This document shows, piece after piece, positions 1-13,462 of a DNA stretch of 64,000 nucleotides. This stretch comes from Scylla paramamosain (taxonomy: Eukaryota; Arthropoda; Malacostraca; Decapoda; Portunidae). Every line of letters starts with the position of its first letter. Position 1 is the stretch's first letter. The notes beneath the pieces were generated by a model, which saw only the letters and a program-made list of their open reading frames with translations, did not search any database and was not told the DNA's origin. The stretch lies in contig NC_087158.1 in NCBI RefSeq assembly GCF_035594125.1, positions 4,406,001 to 4,470,000 on the forward strand. The letters are read 5' to 3'. The translations under genes and the position numbers were made by a program.

Positions 1-845
1 TAAGCCTCACATGTGTTATTTGTAAAGTTCTGGAATCTATAATAAGAAACACAATATTGAATCATTTACTAGAAAATAACTTATTAAGCCCTAATGAAAA
101 GGCAGATCTATTACACTGCAAATGCTAAATGTGATGAATGCTTGGACTGAAGCACTTGACAGAGGAGGTGAGCTAGATGTAGTGTATTTGGATATTAAAA
201 AGGCCTTTGATACAGTGCCACACAAGATATTGATTTTTAAATTAAAAAGTTATGGTATCGGTGGACAACTTACTTCGTGGATTTCAGCATTGCTATCGGG
301 GAGAAAACAGCGAGTTGTCGTGGATGGTTCATCATCGGAATGGAAAGAGGTGTCGAGTATCTCGAGGTAGTGCCACTGGACCACTGTTGTTTATTATATA
401 TATCAATGATTTGCCAGATAATATAGCCTCAACTTTATACATGTTTGCGGACGATACAAAGTGCTTCACAGAGATAGTGAATTCCACTGACCAAGTAATA
501 CTCCTAAACGACATAAACAGACTTCAAGAGTGATCAGAGAGATGGATACTTCAGTTTCACCCTGAGAAGTGCAAGATTATGAGTGTCAAGATCTAAGTCA
601 TATAATCACAGGCAATATACAATGAGGAACGAAGATCAAGTAGTATCTTTTAGAGAGCTGACGTGGAAAAAATCTGGGCATAATGGTGGAAGAACAATTG
701 AATTTTGAAAATCATATAAATGAAAAGATTAACGAAGCAAGTAGAGTAATGGGGCTTATCAGAAGATCTTTCCTCTATTTAAACCAAGAAAATTTCAAGA
801 AACTTTATATTGCATTAGCGAGACCTGATCTTGAATTTGGTAACA
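1..845 (+). pseudogene. 5' part of a split CR1/L2-type LINE, reverse transcriptase
   Basis: Two overlapping frames give consecutive reverse-transcriptase blocks: 'YLDIKKAFDTVPHK' (about 185-230), then after a frameshift near 360 the 'LLFIIYINDL' and 'MFADDT' catalytic blocks (about 385-455), and from about 683 a thumb-like region ending at '[10 protein letters not shown]' (about 843). In this LINE group the next block should be '[12 protein letters not shown]'. It is absent here but present at 12,908, so the element is interrupted. Stops and frameshifts make it inactive. It copies its RNA into DNA at the target site in active relatives. The endonuclease part lies outside the window. The assignment to CR1/L2-like rather than another LINE clade rests on motif style only. 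Confidence 0.8.
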
Positions 846-857
846 ATCTGGGGCCCT

Positions 858-4295
<3,438 letters not shown>

Positions 4296-5960
4296 AGCTA
4301 TCTATTAAAATTCTTCACAATGATGTTTTCCATGCCCTCGCTGGCCTAAATCCTCGGAAGGCTTATGGATCTGATGGAATCCCTCCTATTGTTCTGCGAA
4401 ACTGTGCCTCTGTGCTTGCACCTTGCCTAGTCAAACTCTTTCATCTCTGTCTGTCAACATCTACCTTTCCTTCTTGCTGGAAGTTTGCCTACATTCAGCC
4501 TGTTCCTAAAAAGGGCGACTGTTCTAATCCCTCAAACTATCGTCCTATTGCTTTAATTTTCTGCCTATGTAAAGTTTTTGAAGAATCTTCCTCAACAGGA
4601 TGATTCTTAAACATCTATCACTTCACAACCTTTTATCTGATCGCCAGTATGGGTTCCGTCAAGGCCGCTCTACTGGTGATCTGGCTTTCCTTACTGAGTC
4701 TTGGTCATCCTCTTTTAGAGATTTTGGTGAAACTTTTGCTGTTGCCTTGAATATATCAAAAATTTTTGATAGAGTCTGGCACAAAGCTTTGATTTCCAAA
4801 CTATCCTCCTACAGCTTCTCTCCTTCTGTCTGTAACTTCATCTCAAGTTTCCTTTCTGACCATTCTATTGCTGCTGTAGTAGACGGTCACTGTTCTTCTC
4901 CTAAATCTATTAACAGCGGTGTTCCTGTCACCCGCTCTCTTATTATTCTTCATCAATGACCTAAACCAAACTTCTTGTCCTATCCACTCCTACGCTGATA
5001 TCACCCTGCACTTTTCCACGTCTTTTCATAAACGTCCAACCTTTCAGGAAGTAAACATTTCACGCAGGGAAGCCACAGAACGCCTGACTTCTGATCTTTC
5101 TAAAATTTCTGATTGGGGCAGAGCAAAGTTGGTATCGTTCAATGCCTCAAAAACTCAATTCCTCAATCTATCAACTCGACACAACCTTCTAGACAACTAC
5201 TAACCCCTCTTCTTCAATGACACAACTGTCCCCCTCTTCTACATTGAACATCCTCGGTCTGTCCTTTACTTATAATCTGAACAGGAAACTTCACATCTCA
5301 TCTCTAGCTAAAACAGCTTCTATGAAGTTAGGAATTTTGAGACGTCTCCGCCAGTTTTTCTCACCCCCCAGCTGCTAACTCTGTACAAGGGCCTTATCCG
5401 TCCATGTATGGAGTATGCTTCACATGTCTAGGAGGTTTCCACTCATACCGCTCTTCTAGACAGGGTGGAATCAAAAGCTTTTCGTCTCATCAACTCCTTT
5501 CCTCTAACTGACTGTCTTCAGCCTCTCTCTCGTCGCTGCATTGTTGCATCTCTAGCTGTCTTCTACCGCTATTTTCATACTAACTGCTCTTCTGATCTTG
5601 CTAACTGCATGCCTCTCCTCCTCCTGCGGCCTCGCTGCACAAGACTTTCTTCTTTTTCTCATCCCTATTCTGTCCACCTCTCTAATGCAAGAGTTAACCA
5701 GTATTCTCAATCATTCATCTCTTTCTCTGGTAAACTCTGGAACTCCCTGCCTGCTTCTGTATTTCCACCTTCCTATGACTTGAATTCCTTTAAGAGGGAG
5801 GTTTCAAGACACTTATCCTTCAATTTTTTTATTACCGCTTTGGACCATTTTATGGGACTGGCATCTCAGTGGGCTTTTTTTTTTTTTTTTATTGGACTTC
5901 TGTTGCCCTTGGCCAGTGTCCCTCCTACATAAAGAAAAAAAAAAAGAAAAAAAAAAAGAA

Positions 5961-5968
<8 letters not shown>
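4296..5968 (+). pseudogene. Second, 5'-truncated Jockey-like LINE copy, decayed
   Basis: From 4,299 the sequence re-enters the RT region that begins at 2,637 in the neighbouring copy, and runs to the same 3' end plus an A-rich tail interrupted by G (5,931-5,968). Several single-base indels break the frame (near 4,580, 4,680, 4,925-4,945, 5,000, 5,200 and 5,375), including at the 'GVPQGS' and 'YADD' blocks, so no active RT is made. It is clearly older than the copy it abuts, judging from the number of disablements. Confidence 0.85.

Positions 5969-6015
<47 letters not shown>
5969..6015. repeat. (TA)n microsatellite, left half of an array split by the LTR element
   Basis: 47 bp of TA follow the A-rich tail of the LINE copy and run directly into the 5' LTR. 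The array resumes after the 3' LTR at 12,824. Confidence 0.9.
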
Positions 6016-6019
<4 letters not shown>

Positions 6020-6731
6020 AGAGCACAGGGACACTAGATTTTGAGAGGGCAATAAATTACCGCCCCGTCATAGGAGAGAACCATCCGCCATGCGGGCAGG
6101 TGGGCGGAGCCTGTATCAATGCGCGCGGGCCGAGGTGAGCGGGGCACGACCTTGCTCGGCCTCACTCCCAGCCAGGTCACCCAGCGCCCAGGACGTGCCC
6201 TCCTCGACTCCTCCCGAACCAGCCTGCAGAAAGGACAGCGTGGTGCAGCGGTAAGCCGAAGCCCTGACCAACGAAGCTGGCTTTCATCGAAGCAGACTGG
6301 AGGAGTGAGTACACCAGTGGAACGCCTGGGGTGAGTTATTTGTGGTAAGGCCTGTTAACAAGATTTCATTTCCAGTCACCCAGCGACCACGTGGTCGTCG
6401 CTCCTTGCCCGGCATAAGTGATACAGTGCATAGTGCCGACTAATTACCTCCGTGACCCAGTAATTTAACGTCAGGCTGTGCTCTCACAACGCAAAAGGAC
6501 CGCGCATTGGCCTCACTTCCGAAGGAATAGGTATTTCTTTGTGTGCGGCCCACGCGCCACTGAGTGTAGCCATAGCTAGCCAGGCCTTTGTTGTAATTAC
6601 TGTGTAAATATAAGTCAAATATTTACGACTGTGCTTTCTTTTGAGTGTCCCACCCTAGTCTACCTGGAGACTCAACCAGGAGTCGCATGTGATCGGCAGG
6701 GGTAACGTAAAGGAAACACCGATCCATGACA
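6016..6731 (+). repeat. 5' LTR
   Basis: 716 bp from TGTGAGAGCACAGGG to GATCCATGACA, matched at 12,108-12,823. An AATAAA lies near its left end (about 6,050) and a 'TATAAG' near 6,608 could serve as a promoter element, though neither role is demonstrated. Confidence 0.95.
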
Positions 6732-6733
6732 AT

Positions 6734-6751
6734 TGGCGCCCGAACAGGGAC
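6734..6751 (+). other. Primer binding site for tRNA-Lys
   Basis: TGGCGCCCGAACAGGGAC begins two bases after the LTR. This 18-mer is the standard complement of the 3' end of tRNA-Lys(3) used by many retroelements to start minus-strand synthesis. Confidence 0.88.
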
Positions 6752-6825
6752 CTCATACTAAGCGCAGTCACGGTAGAGTAATTCTTTGGTGCCGAGTACC
6801 TTGCTGATATCTTTTGCTGCAGACA

Positions 6826-7956
6826 ATGGCGTCCGAGGGTCACAGTGAATCTTTCGATCCCTTTGCGAGATTTAGGCCTGAAATCGCGGCGCTGAACATA
6901 ACAGCAGCGACGAAGGTTAGTGAGTATATACAGAAGCGGCTAGCTGAGGAGAGAGAGGACCGCTTACGTGTCGAGGAACGTGAGAGAGAGGACCGCCAGC
7001 GGGAGGAGGAAAGGCAGGAACGTGTGAGGCAGGAAATGATTCGTGGTGAGGAACGGGAACACGAGAAGGCGATGGCTGAAATGGAGCTTCGCCGTGTGGA
7101 GGCAGAAGAGACTCGATCTCGAAGTTCTGAGGGAAACACTCTTCGTGCCTTACATAGGGTGAAACTAAATGCTTACCGTGAAGGGGAAGACATTGATGCT
7201 TTCATTTCCCGTTTCGAGAGGCTGGCCAAGTTGTATCAGATGGAGTCTGAAGAGAAGGCCATCGAATTTTACAGCCTGTTTACAGGCAAAGCCTTGTCCA
7301 TCGTACATGGGCTAGGGCCTGAAGATAACTCGTACGAGCACATGAAATGCGCTCTTTTGAAGGCGTTTGGCAGAACGGCAGAGGCAGCCAAGCAGGCATT
7401 TCGCAGTGCCGCTATCAGTGATAACGAAACCGCCGTTCAGGCTCACGTCAGAATTTCTCGTCTCTTTGACGAGCGAGTGCAAAAGGAAGGGATTTACCTC
7501 ACGTATGAAGTGCTACGGGAGTTAGTCATACGCGATAGGTTTGAGGAAATGTGCCCGCCTGAGTTTGTGGCCACCACTAAGGCCACGGGGAACGTACAGG
7601 CAAACAAAATGGCGGAAAACCTGGACCTCCATTTTTCCGCACATGAGCGTAAAAATGTTCCCCGAGTTCGTTCTGCGGGGAGCGGCAACAAGGCGCAACC
7701 CAACGATCCGGAGCCAGTAAGGAAGGAGCAGACACCGTCTCCCTTCCGGCAGAATAAGCCACAAGGACACCCCAGGGAGGGTAGTAAGTTTCAACCACCA
7801 CGTGGGTGGAATACCGGCTCATGGCGTCCCACACCACCTATGAGAGCTGCCTCACACACGGGCAAATATGCTGCCGCGCTACTCGATGCGCCGGACGATA
7901 TTGTACCAGCGGCAGACACTACCCCAATCACAGCTGTCCAGAACCACCCATTTTGA
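6826..7956 (+). CDS. gag: Gag of the Gmr1-like LTR element, ends at a UGA readthrough candidate
   Basis: 376 residues from ATG 6,826. An upstream in-frame TTG at 6,814 is less likely as a start. An N-terminal, highly charged Glu/Arg-rich coiled-coil stretch (about residues 30-105) precedes a retrotransposon capsid-like domain (about 115-285) with 'GEDIDAFISRFERLAKLY' and 'FYSLFTGKALSIV'. The C-terminus is basic and Pro/Gly-rich, and no CCHC zinc knuckle is present, as in some other Gypsy Gags. Gag would form the cytoplasmic particle that packages the RNA. The stop is TGA (7,954-7,956) followed by CTAG, and the next codon starts Pol in the same frame. No internal stops. Confidence 0.88.
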   Translation: MASEGHSESFDPFARFRPEIAALNITAATKVSEYIQKRLAEEREDRLRVEEREREDRQREEERQERVRQEMIRGEEREHEKAMAEMELRRVEAEETRSRSSEGNTLRALHRVKLNAYREGEDIDAFISRFERLAKLYQMESEEKAIEFYSLFTGKALSIVHGLGPEDNSYEHMKCALLKAFGRTAEAAKQAFRSAAISDNETAVQAHVRISRLFDERVQKEGIYLTYEVLRELVIRDRFEEMCPPEFVATTKATGNVQANKMAENLDLHFSAHERKNVPRVRSAGSGNKAQPNDPEPVRKEQTPSPFRQNKPQGHPREGSKFQPPRGWNTGSWRPTPPMRAASHTGKYAAALLDAPDDIVPAADTTPITAVQNHPF

Positions 7957-7981
7957 CTAGCGGCCACCTCTTCAGTACTAG
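7951..7981 (+). promoter_or_regulatory. Candidate stop-codon readthrough site between gag and pol
   Basis: TTT-TGA-CTAG: the gag terminator TGA is followed directly by CTAG, the best-known sequence context for efficient UGA readthrough in animals and several viruses. Gag and Pol are in the same frame with no other stop between them. A small hairpin ACCTC...GAGGT (about 7,965-7,984) follows and might assist. Readthrough would give a fusion of about 1,483 residues. The function is inferred from sequence. Confidence 0.75.
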
Positions 7982-10900
7982 GAGGTTCACCGCGGGGATT
8001 GATAGTGAAAAACGGTAGAGTAGGGGGCAGGTTGGTAAGGGTAATGAGGGACAATGGTTCTACCGGCTGTGTAGTGAAAGAAGCCCTGGTTACCCCTGCT
8101 CAGTTCACAGGAGAACACGTGAGAGTCGTCATGATTAACGGCTCTATGGCTACTTGCCCGATAGCTGTAGTCGACGTCGAGACGCCATTCCTCACTGGCA
8201 GAATCCAGGCCGCTGTGATGAAACAGCCTATCTATGAATTGATAATCGGTAACGTTGAAGGTGTGAGGGACGTTCGAAACACGGACGCCGCGACCCAAAC
8301 CGAAGATCAAGTAGGTGCCGCCCTGACGCGAGCCCAGGCACGAGAGACACGGCCCGTGGTCCCTCTCAAGCTCACATCACCTGACGAGCTGCTCAATAGC
8401 GCTAACGTCACTGCCGCACAAAAGACCGATCCCTCCCTTGCAAACATTCGGAAGCAAGCCGCTGAGGGGGTATCGAGGGTAAATAAATACGGAACGACTC
8501 GCTTCTGCCAACACAGAGGAAAGTTGTATAGAGAAGTCATCTCCGACCTCGGTGAGACTCGGTCGCAATTCGTGGTGCCTGCACAGTACCGCCACGCGGT
8601 GATGGAGATGGGGCACAGCGCGGCCTTGGGTGGTCACATGGGGCGACAGAAAACACAAGACCGCATTAGTCACACATTTTTCTGGCCTGGCGTGATGGCC
8701 GATATCGCGAGATTCGTGAGATCCTGTGACGTGTGTCAAAAAACTGTAGACAAGGGCCGTGTGAAACCTGCGCCGCTAAGACCCATGCCCCTTATATCCG
8801 AACCATTTGAGAGGGTAGCCGTAGATATTGTTGGGCCGATCACGCCACGCGCGACTGACGGATCAAAATATCTACTCACGTGTGTGGACTTCAGCACCCG
8901 TTGGCCTGAAGCAGTACCTCTGAAAAATATAGAGGCCACCACAGTGGCTGAAGCGCTGGTAGGGATATTCTGCCGTGTGGGCATTCCCAAGGAGGTGCTG
9001 AGTGACCGAGGCACTCAGTTTACGTCTGCCATGATGGACGAGACGTTTAGGATTCTTTCTGTGAAGGGCCTTAACACGACACCCTGGCATCCCATGGGTA
9101 ACGGTCTGTGTGAGAGGTTCAACGGCACACTGAAAAAAATGCTCAAGCGGCTGGCCGCCGAGCAACCCAAGGAATGGCCGAGATTTGTGGCTCCTCTCCT
9201 GTTCGCATACAGGGAAGCACCGCAGAGTACTCTGAAGTTCTCGCCTTTCGAGCTACTCTATGGAAGAGCAGTGCGCGGTCCACTCCAAGTGCTGAGAGAG
9301 CTATGGGACGAGGACGTGCCAAGTCCGGAGGTACGTACGACATACGAGTATGTTATAAACCTGGCTGGCAGACTTAGGGAAACCTGTCGTATGGCCAAGG
9401 AAGAACTCCTGAAGGCCCAGGAGGTACAAAAGGCCCATTATGATCGCAATGCGCGACTACGCACACTGCAGCCTGGCCAGGAGTGCTTAGTACTCCTACC
9501 CACTGCTCATAATAAGTTGCTGGCGCAGTGGAAGGGGCCTTATGAGGTCCTAGAGCGCGTCTCCGACTTAAATTATGTAGTATTGATTGATGGGAAACGG
9601 AAACGTCTTCACATTAACATGCTTAAGGAGTATCATGCGCCTACCATCTCTGGTAGCGCTGGCGCTCAGGAACCAGCATATGCTGAGGATAGGGCCACAT
9701 GTTTGAAAGCCGTGCGTGATATTTTTTCCCTCTCAACAGCTGCGAAGGAGGAAGGTGAGATCAAATGTAGTGCAGCTGTGATTCACGATGCAGAGGACGT
9801 AGGAGATGGTCCTCTCACTGTACAAAAGCGTCAGACGGAGACTGTAGATGACGTCACATTATCTGAAAGGCTAACACCTGAGGAAGTATCGATAATAAAG
9901 GATCTTCTAGGTGAATATGCGGAGGTCTTTTCTGACAAGCCTCGCGTGGCCCGGGTGTCGCCACACAAGATCACCCTAACGAACCGAAAGCCAGTGAAGG
10001 TGAAACCCTATCAGGTCCCTCTGCAGCTTAGGGACGCTGTGGCTGAGGAAATACAAGAAATGGAGGACTTAGGCATTATCGAGAGATCCGATTCTCCGTA
10101 CTGTAGTCCTATGGTCGTCGTACGCAAGAAAGGCGGTAGTGTTAGGATCTGCGGTGACTTCCGAAGGATTAACGCAGTAACACAAATAGACGCAGAGCCC
10201 ATGTTCGACCAACAGGAGATATTTAGCCGGCTGTCACACTCGAGGGTGTTTAGCAAACTGGACCTCACGAAAGGATTCTTTCAGATCCCGCTTGACCCCG
10301 AGTCAAAGAAAATAACGGCTTTTGCCACCCCCAGCGGCCTCTATCAATATCGGGTCCTTCCTTTCGGCCTTGCCAATTCTCCCGCGGTCTTCAACCGCCG
10401 AATAAGACAGGTACTAGGTGACCTGAATGGGGTCGAGGTTTTCGTAGATGACGTACTGATTCATTCTACGGATTTGGAGGACCACGTAAGACTGTTACGT
10501 ATGGTCCTTGATAAACTCAGAGACGCCAACATGACGGTTAAGCCGAGCAAGTGTGAGTTGGCCAAGGCAGATGTCGAATTCCTAGGCCACAAGGTGAGTC
10601 AAGGACAGTGCCTCTGCTTGGAGGACAAGGTTCAGAAAATAAAGGAAGCTCCTGTTCCCCACACCAAAAGACAGGTCCGATCGTTCCTAGGGTTGGCAGG
10701 GTATTACCGCAGGTTTGTCCCCAACTTTGCCGCGGTGGCGCTGCCGCTCTATGAGCTTGTTAAGAAAAGAGCACCAAATAAGGTTGAGTGGGGTCCCCAC
10801 GAGGACAGATCATTCAAGGCACTGAAGTCCTTGCTGTGCAAGGACCCTATCCTCCAGTTGCCTGACCCTACAAAGCCCTTTGTGCTTAGGACCGATGCTT

Positions 10901-11277
10901 CCTGTGAAGGTTTGGGTGCTGTGTTACTGCAGGAGAAGGACGGCGACATCTTCCCCGTGGCCTATCACAGCAGGAAGCTCAAACCGGCAGAGAAGAACTA
11001 CAGCACGGTAGAACGTGAACTACTCGCCGTAGTAGATGGGATAAAGAAATTCTACTTCTACTTATACGGGGATGAGTTTGTATTGCAGACAGACCACATG
11101 CCCCTGGAGTCACTGCGTACCTCTAAGAATGCAAACTCCCAAATAATGAGATGGGCTCTGTATTTGCAACAATTTCAGATGCGAGTTCAGTACATCCGTG
11201 GCCGAGACAATGTCGGGGCCGACGTGCTGTCTCGCCTTTTAGAAGGGACTAGCGCATCGTCTGAGACGAGCGAGTAG
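7957..11277 (+). CDS. pol: Pol: protease, integrase, reverse transcriptase, RNase H (in that order)
   Basis: 1,106 codons in frame with gag, no independent ATG near its beginning. Domains in order: aspartic-protease-like region with 'MRDNGSTGCVV' (D at 8,050; the usual D-T/S-G triad is D-N-G here); integrase zinc finger, 'HSAALGGHMG' to 'CDVCQ' (about 8,610-8,745); integrase core with D in 'VAVDIVGP' (about 8,822), D in 'LSDRGTQF' (about 9,003) and E in 'CERFNG' (about 9,112); GPY/F module 'WKGPYEVLERV' (about 9,530); RT with 'LDLTKGFFQIPL' (10,260), 'LPFGLANSPAVF' (10,360) and catalytic 'VFVDDVLIHS' (10,440); RNase H with 'TDASCEGLGAVL' (about 10,893), 'VERELLAV' and 'TDHMPLESL' (about 11,095). 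The RT and GPY/F integrase are of Gypsy type, while the order is Copia-like. The frame is intact throughout. Confidence 0.92.
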   Translation, partial: LAATSSVLGGSPRGLIVKNGRVGGRLVRVMRDNGSTGCVVKEALVTPAQFTGEHVRVVMINGSMATCPIAVVDVETPFLTGRIQAAVMKQPIYELIIGNVEGVRDVRNTDAATQTEDQVGAALTRAQARETRPVVPLKLTSPDELLNSANVTAAQKTDPSLANIRKQAAEGVSRVNKYGTTRFCQHRGKLYREVISDLGETRSQFVVPAQYRHAVMEMGHSAALGGHMGRQKTQDRISHTFFWPGVMADIARFVRSCDVCQKTVDKGRVKPAPLRPMPLISEPFERVAVDIVGPITPRATDGSKYLLTCVDFSTRWPEAVPLKNIEATTVAEALVGIFCRVGIPKEVLSDRGTQFTSAMMDETFRILSVKGLNTTPWHPMGNGLCERFNGTLKKMLKRLAAEQPKEWPRFVAPLLFAYREAPQSTLKFSPFELLYGRAVRGPLQVLRELWDEDVPSPEVRTTYEYVINLAGRLRETCRMAKEELLKAQEVQKAHYDRNARLRTLQPGQECLVLLPTAHNKLLAQWKGPYEVLERVSDLNYVVLIDGKRKRLHINMLKEYHAPTISGSAGAQEPAYAEDRATCLKAVRDIFSLSTAAKEEGEIKCSAAVIHDAEDVGDGPLTVQKRQTETVDDVTLSERLTPEEVSIIKDLLGEYAEVFSDKPRVARVSPHKITLTNRKPVKVKPYQVPLQLRDAVAEEIQEMEDLGIIERSDSPYCSPMVVVRKKGGSVRICGDFRRINAVTQIDAEPMFDQQEIFSRLSHSRVFSKLDLTKGFFQIPLDPESKKITAFATPSGLYQYRVLPFGLANSPAVFNRRIRQVLGDLNGVEVFVDDVLIHSTDLEDHVRLLRMVLDKLRDANMTVKPSKCELAKADVEFLGHKVSQGQCLCLEDKVQKIKEAPVPHTKRQVRSFLGLAGYYRRFVPNFAAVALPLYELVKKRAPNKVEWGPHEDRSFKALKSLLCKDPILQLPDPTKPFVLRTDASCEGLGAVLLQEKDGDIFPVAYHSRKLKPAEKNYSTVERELLAVVDGIKKFYFYLYGDEFVLQTDHMPLESLRTSKNANSQIMRWALYLQQFQMRVQYIRGRDNVGADVLSRLLEGTSASSETSE

Positions 11278-12107
11278 TACCTCTTCACCTCAGTAAAGAG
11301 ATGATCTTGCCATGCGTCTGGTTAGGTAACTAAGTTATATTCTAGATCGGTCTGAAGGAGTGTGCCTATGTTTACATGTCATGCATAATGCCTACCCATT
11401 CCAGCACCAGGTGTCCCTACTTTGTGGGGTACCTGCACATAATCACCCCAGTTTCGCCCCTAGCAGCAGCATCCTTAGGGAGGACGCCTTGGGTGCCTGG
11501 AGAGGAAGAGTGTGGACCAGGTTATGTGGTGGCCCAGCGAGACGAGTAACCACCCACACTACTACACCCCAAACTACAGGATGAGTTGTCACTTGTGTTC
11601 TGTGTTTGAATATGGGATGTATATGGTACTATGAAGACACTAAACTTTCTCTTTGTTGGCAGAGGGGCTCTGGGGGCAATCCTGACCTGAAGGCCGTTCA
11701 GAACACGCTCGTGTCTCCCAGAGAGGGGTGACACCACGCTGCGTCTTCCCCAAGATGAATCCGAAGACACCGCTCCGTGTTCGTGTAGCGTCTGCGTATC
11801 TCTTACACATATATTACGTACGCTCGAACACCTACACTCCGTTATGTTATACACAGACATACATAACAATGGGAGGGCGGTTTAAGTCTGACGATATTTC
11901 GTCTTGCAAAAGGAACGGGAAGGTTCAGCTGGTTCAGGAGTTTTCCCCCTAAGCGAGATTCTTAACGTAAATACGGGGTTTTACCCTCATGAGCCACCTG
12001 AGCTTCCACCCGAAGACCCCTTTTAGTCTACACACACAACCGTTAGTAGCTAGTAAGGCTTAGAATTTTTTTTTCCCGAAAAAAAAATCCTCGTTTGTAT
12101 GGGGTAA
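11278..12107 (+). other. 3' non-coding region of the LTR element
   Basis: About 830 bp between the pol stop and the 3' LTR. I see no env-like or other convincing frame. The polypurine tract is not obvious; a short 'ATGGGGTAA' directly precedes the LTR. Confidence 0.7.
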
Positions 12108-12820
12108 TGTGAGAGCACAGGGACACTAGATTTTGAGAGGGCAATAAATTACCGCCCCGTCATAGGAGAGAACCATCCGCCATGCGGGCAGGTGGGCGGA
12201 GCCTGTATCAATGCGCGCGGGCCAAGGTGAGCGGGGCACGACCTTGCTCGGCCTCACTCCCAGCCAGGTCACCCAGCGCCCAGGACGTGCCCTCCTCGAC
12301 TCCTCCCGAACCAGCCTGCAGAAAGGACAGCGTGGTGCAGCGGTAAGCTGAAGCCCTGACCAACGAAGCTGGCTTTCATCGAAGCAGACTGGAGGAGTGA
12401 GTACACCAGTGGAACGCCTGGGGTGAGTTATTTGTGGTAAGGCCTGTTAACAAGATTTCATTTCCAGTCACCCAGCGACCACGTGGTCGTCGCTCCTTGC
12501 CCGGCATAAGTGATACAGTGCATAGTGCCGACTAATTACCTCCGTGACCCAGTAATTTAACGTCAGGCTGTGCTCTCACAACGCAAAAGGACCGCGCATT
12601 GGCCTCACTTCCGAAGGAATAGGTATTTCTTTGTGTGCGGCCCACGCGCCACTGAGTGTAGCCATAGCTAGCCAGGCCTTTGTTGTAATTACTGTGTAAA
12701 TATAAGTCAAATATTTACGACTGTGCTTTCTTTTGAGTGTCCCACCCTAGTCTACCTGGAGACTCAACCAGGAGTCGCATGTGATCGGCAGGGGTAACGT
12801 AAAGGAAACACCGATCCATG

Positions 12821-12823
<3 letters not shown>
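12108..12823 (+). repeat. 3' LTR
   Basis: Same length as the 5' LTR, with G to A at 12,224 and C to T at 12,349 relative to it. It ends in ATGACA directly against the resumed TA repeat. Confidence 0.95.

Positions 12824-12905
<82 letters not shown>
12824..12905. repeat. (TA)n microsatellite, right half of the split array
   Basis: About 80 bp of TA between the 3' LTR and the resumed old LINE. Together with 5,969-6,015 it forms one array that received the LTR element. Confidence 0.9.
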
Positions 12906-12908
<3 letters not shown>

Positions 12909-13352
12909 CTCTGGAAAATGTACAGAGAAGAGCGACAAAGATGATTCCAGGACTCAAGAACCTATGTTATGAAGAGAGACTGAAAATGCCCACACTTGTA
13001 TACAGGAGACTGAGGGGTGATATGATAGAGGCATATAAACTAACAATTGGAAAGTACGAAACGGGGATAGCTGCAGTGCTGCAGCTCGATGAGGGTGCAG
13101 GCCCAGCTACATGAGGACACAAATGTAAGTTAATGAAAAAGAGATGTCATACAAGGCTAAGACAACACTTTGCGGAAAGAATAGACATGGAATAACCTCC
13201 CATCAATTATTGTAGAAGTTCCGAGTGTATTTGAATTTGAAAGAAGATTGGATCATTATTGGAGACATCAAGATGTGAAATTTAATTATGAAGCTGCGCT
13301 GTCATTCATCTGCCAACTAACAACTATTAAAAAAAAAAAAAAAAAAAAATCT
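12906..13352 (+). pseudogene. 3' part of the split CR1/L2-type LINE
   Basis: Directly after the TA repeat the frame reads '[18 protein letters not shown]' and, further on, 'PTLVYRRLRGDMIEAYKLT', the C-terminal region expected after the block that stops at 845. It decays into stops and ends in about 20 A (13,330-13,350), the element's tail. Position and order make it the continuation of the 1-845 piece. Confidence 0.8.
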
Positions 13353-13401
13353 GGACATATAGGCTTAACAGCCTGTGCCCAGTATTTACCTAAGAAGACC
13401 T

Positions 13402-13462
13402 AATATGACACTGCAACTGTCCACCCCCTTCTACATAGCACATTCTCAATCTATCCTTTACT
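13402..13462 (+). repeat. Short Jockey-like LINE fragment
   Basis: About 60 bp resembling 3,572-3,630 of the LINE copy ('ATGACACT-CAACTGTCC...CTTCTACA...'), diverged. No coding capacity. Confidence 0.6.

Larger units (their letters stand above)
6016..12823 (+). mobile_element. Complete LTR retrotransposon, Ty3/Gypsy sequence with Copia-like pol order (Gmr1-like)
   Basis: A 6.8-kb element with two 716-bp LTRs (TG...CA), a tRNA-Lys-type primer binding site, gag, and pol in the order protease, integrase (zinc finger, DDE core, GPY/F), RT, RNase H. In ordinary Gypsy elements the integrase is last; integrase upstream of a Gypsy-type RT is the hallmark of the Gmr1 group, first described in deuterostomes. 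The LTRs differ at two of 716 positions (6,132/12,224 and 6,257/12,349), and neither long frame has a disabling mutation, so insertion is recent. Both flanks are TA repeat; a 5-bp 'ATATA' target duplication is compatible but cannot be proven there. The element is visibly GC- and CpG-richer than its surroundings. Confidence 0.9.

Noticed and set aside
6232..6262. tRNA A-box-like 'GTGGTGCAGCGGTAAG' inside the LTR
   Set aside because: No B box at the right spacing and no cloverleaf; occurs identically in both LTRs, so it is part of the LTR.
8999..9377. Minus- and plus-strand frames overlapping pol (for example 8,736-9,014 -, 9,174-9,377 +)
   Set aside because: Shadows of the pol frame without motif support.
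11522..11952. Possible env-like third ORF of the LTR element
   Set aside because: Short frames on both strands with no signal peptide, membrane segment or glycoprotein features.
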